Below are positions 30,902-30,992 of a DNA stretch of 30,992 bases, in pieces (the first letter of the stretch is position 1; each line of letters opens with the position of its first letter). The notes under the pieces are model-generated. The model was not told the DNA's origin. It saw only the letters and a list, made by a program, of their open reading frames with translations, and did not search any database. Made by a program: the position numbers and the translations under genes. This DNA comes from JACQFK01 sp964619955 (GTDB taxonomy: Bacteria > Planctomycetota > MHYJ01 > JACPRB01). The stretch spans positions 1 through 30,992 of the forward strand of contig CAZUJF010000055.1 in NCBI GenBank assembly GCA_964619955.1, given 5' to 3'.

Positions 30902-30992
30902 AGCAAGGCGGCGCGGGAAAAACAGGGCCCCCGAGGCTCACTGTCCCCTCCGGGGAGGGCGGAAGCCCTCACCTTCAGGTGAAGCCTTCAGG
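30902..30992. other. Right window edge, non-coding
   Basis: No gene is seen. The last bases contain two copies of CCTTCAGG around GTGAAG, and GC-rich inverted segments (around 30933-30960) that could form a terminator for a gene beyond the edge. Nothing firmer can be said from this fragment. Confidence 0.3.

Noticed and set aside
1..30992. CRISPR array, tRNA or rRNA genes
   Set aside because: No regularly spaced direct repeats and no cloverleaf or rRNA-like segments were noticed by eye; a tRNAscan or Infernal run would settle this.

Overview
The window reads as chromosomal DNA of a high-GC bacterium, most likely a member or close relative of the Planctomycetota. The best lineage marker is a 1380-residue exported protein ending in a PVC-type haem-binding CxxCH domain (7171-11313). 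It is supported by a DUF6807/PmoA-like protein, a Tat-type Gfo/Idh oxidoreductase, a PQQ-type propeller and a di-haem peroxidase. Genes end in TGA throughout, so UGA is a normal stop codon here.

Left end (1-3480), visibly lower in GC. A three-gene operon (111-1416) is interrupted by five in-frame UGA codons. Each falls where the protein family has a functional cysteine, and each is followed at the spacing expected of a bacterial SECIS by a short perfect hairpin with G in the first two loop positions. I read the genes as selenoproteins: a lipoprotein with an HMA domain (UxxU) and a thioredoxin domain (UxxC), a glutaredoxin (UGSC), and a zinc-ribbon-like protein (CxxC...CxxU). I know of no described operon with this combination, and it is the main discovery candidate. 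A hairpin terminator, an 87-codon ORF, an AT-rich regulatory stretch with inverted repeats, and a DUF4143-type AAA ATPase follow.

Middle (3497-20772). An alpha/beta hydrolase overlaps a lipoprotein gene by 4 nt. Then come a GH28-like beta-helix protein and the PVC fusion protein (ThuA, SGNH, dehydrogenase propeller, haem). A minus-strand operon encodes Gfo/Idh, DUF6807 and an enolase-superfamily enzyme. Next are a di-haem cytochrome c peroxidase, a PQQ-like propeller, a large minus-strand glycoside-hydrolase-like protein and a 1-Cys peroxiredoxin. Most of these are exported, fitting a polysaccharide-degrading, respiring bacterium.

Right end (20819-30992), the replication-origin neighbourhood. 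Two genes share a duplicated double zinc-ribbon module, the second fused to a long helical-repeat protein. They are followed by a solo N6-adenine DNA methyltransferase. Converging on it is a ParB-like gene, divergent from an FHA-domain gene that overlaps dnaA by 4 nt. After dnaA come a terminator and an AT-rich stretch with DnaA-box-like sites (candidate oriC), then a Sua5/TsaC gene and a minus-strand STAS-domain gene. Several genes have a -10 element exactly 6 nt before the start codon, suggesting leaderless mRNAs.

Functions are assigned by reading sequence motifs only; no database search was run.
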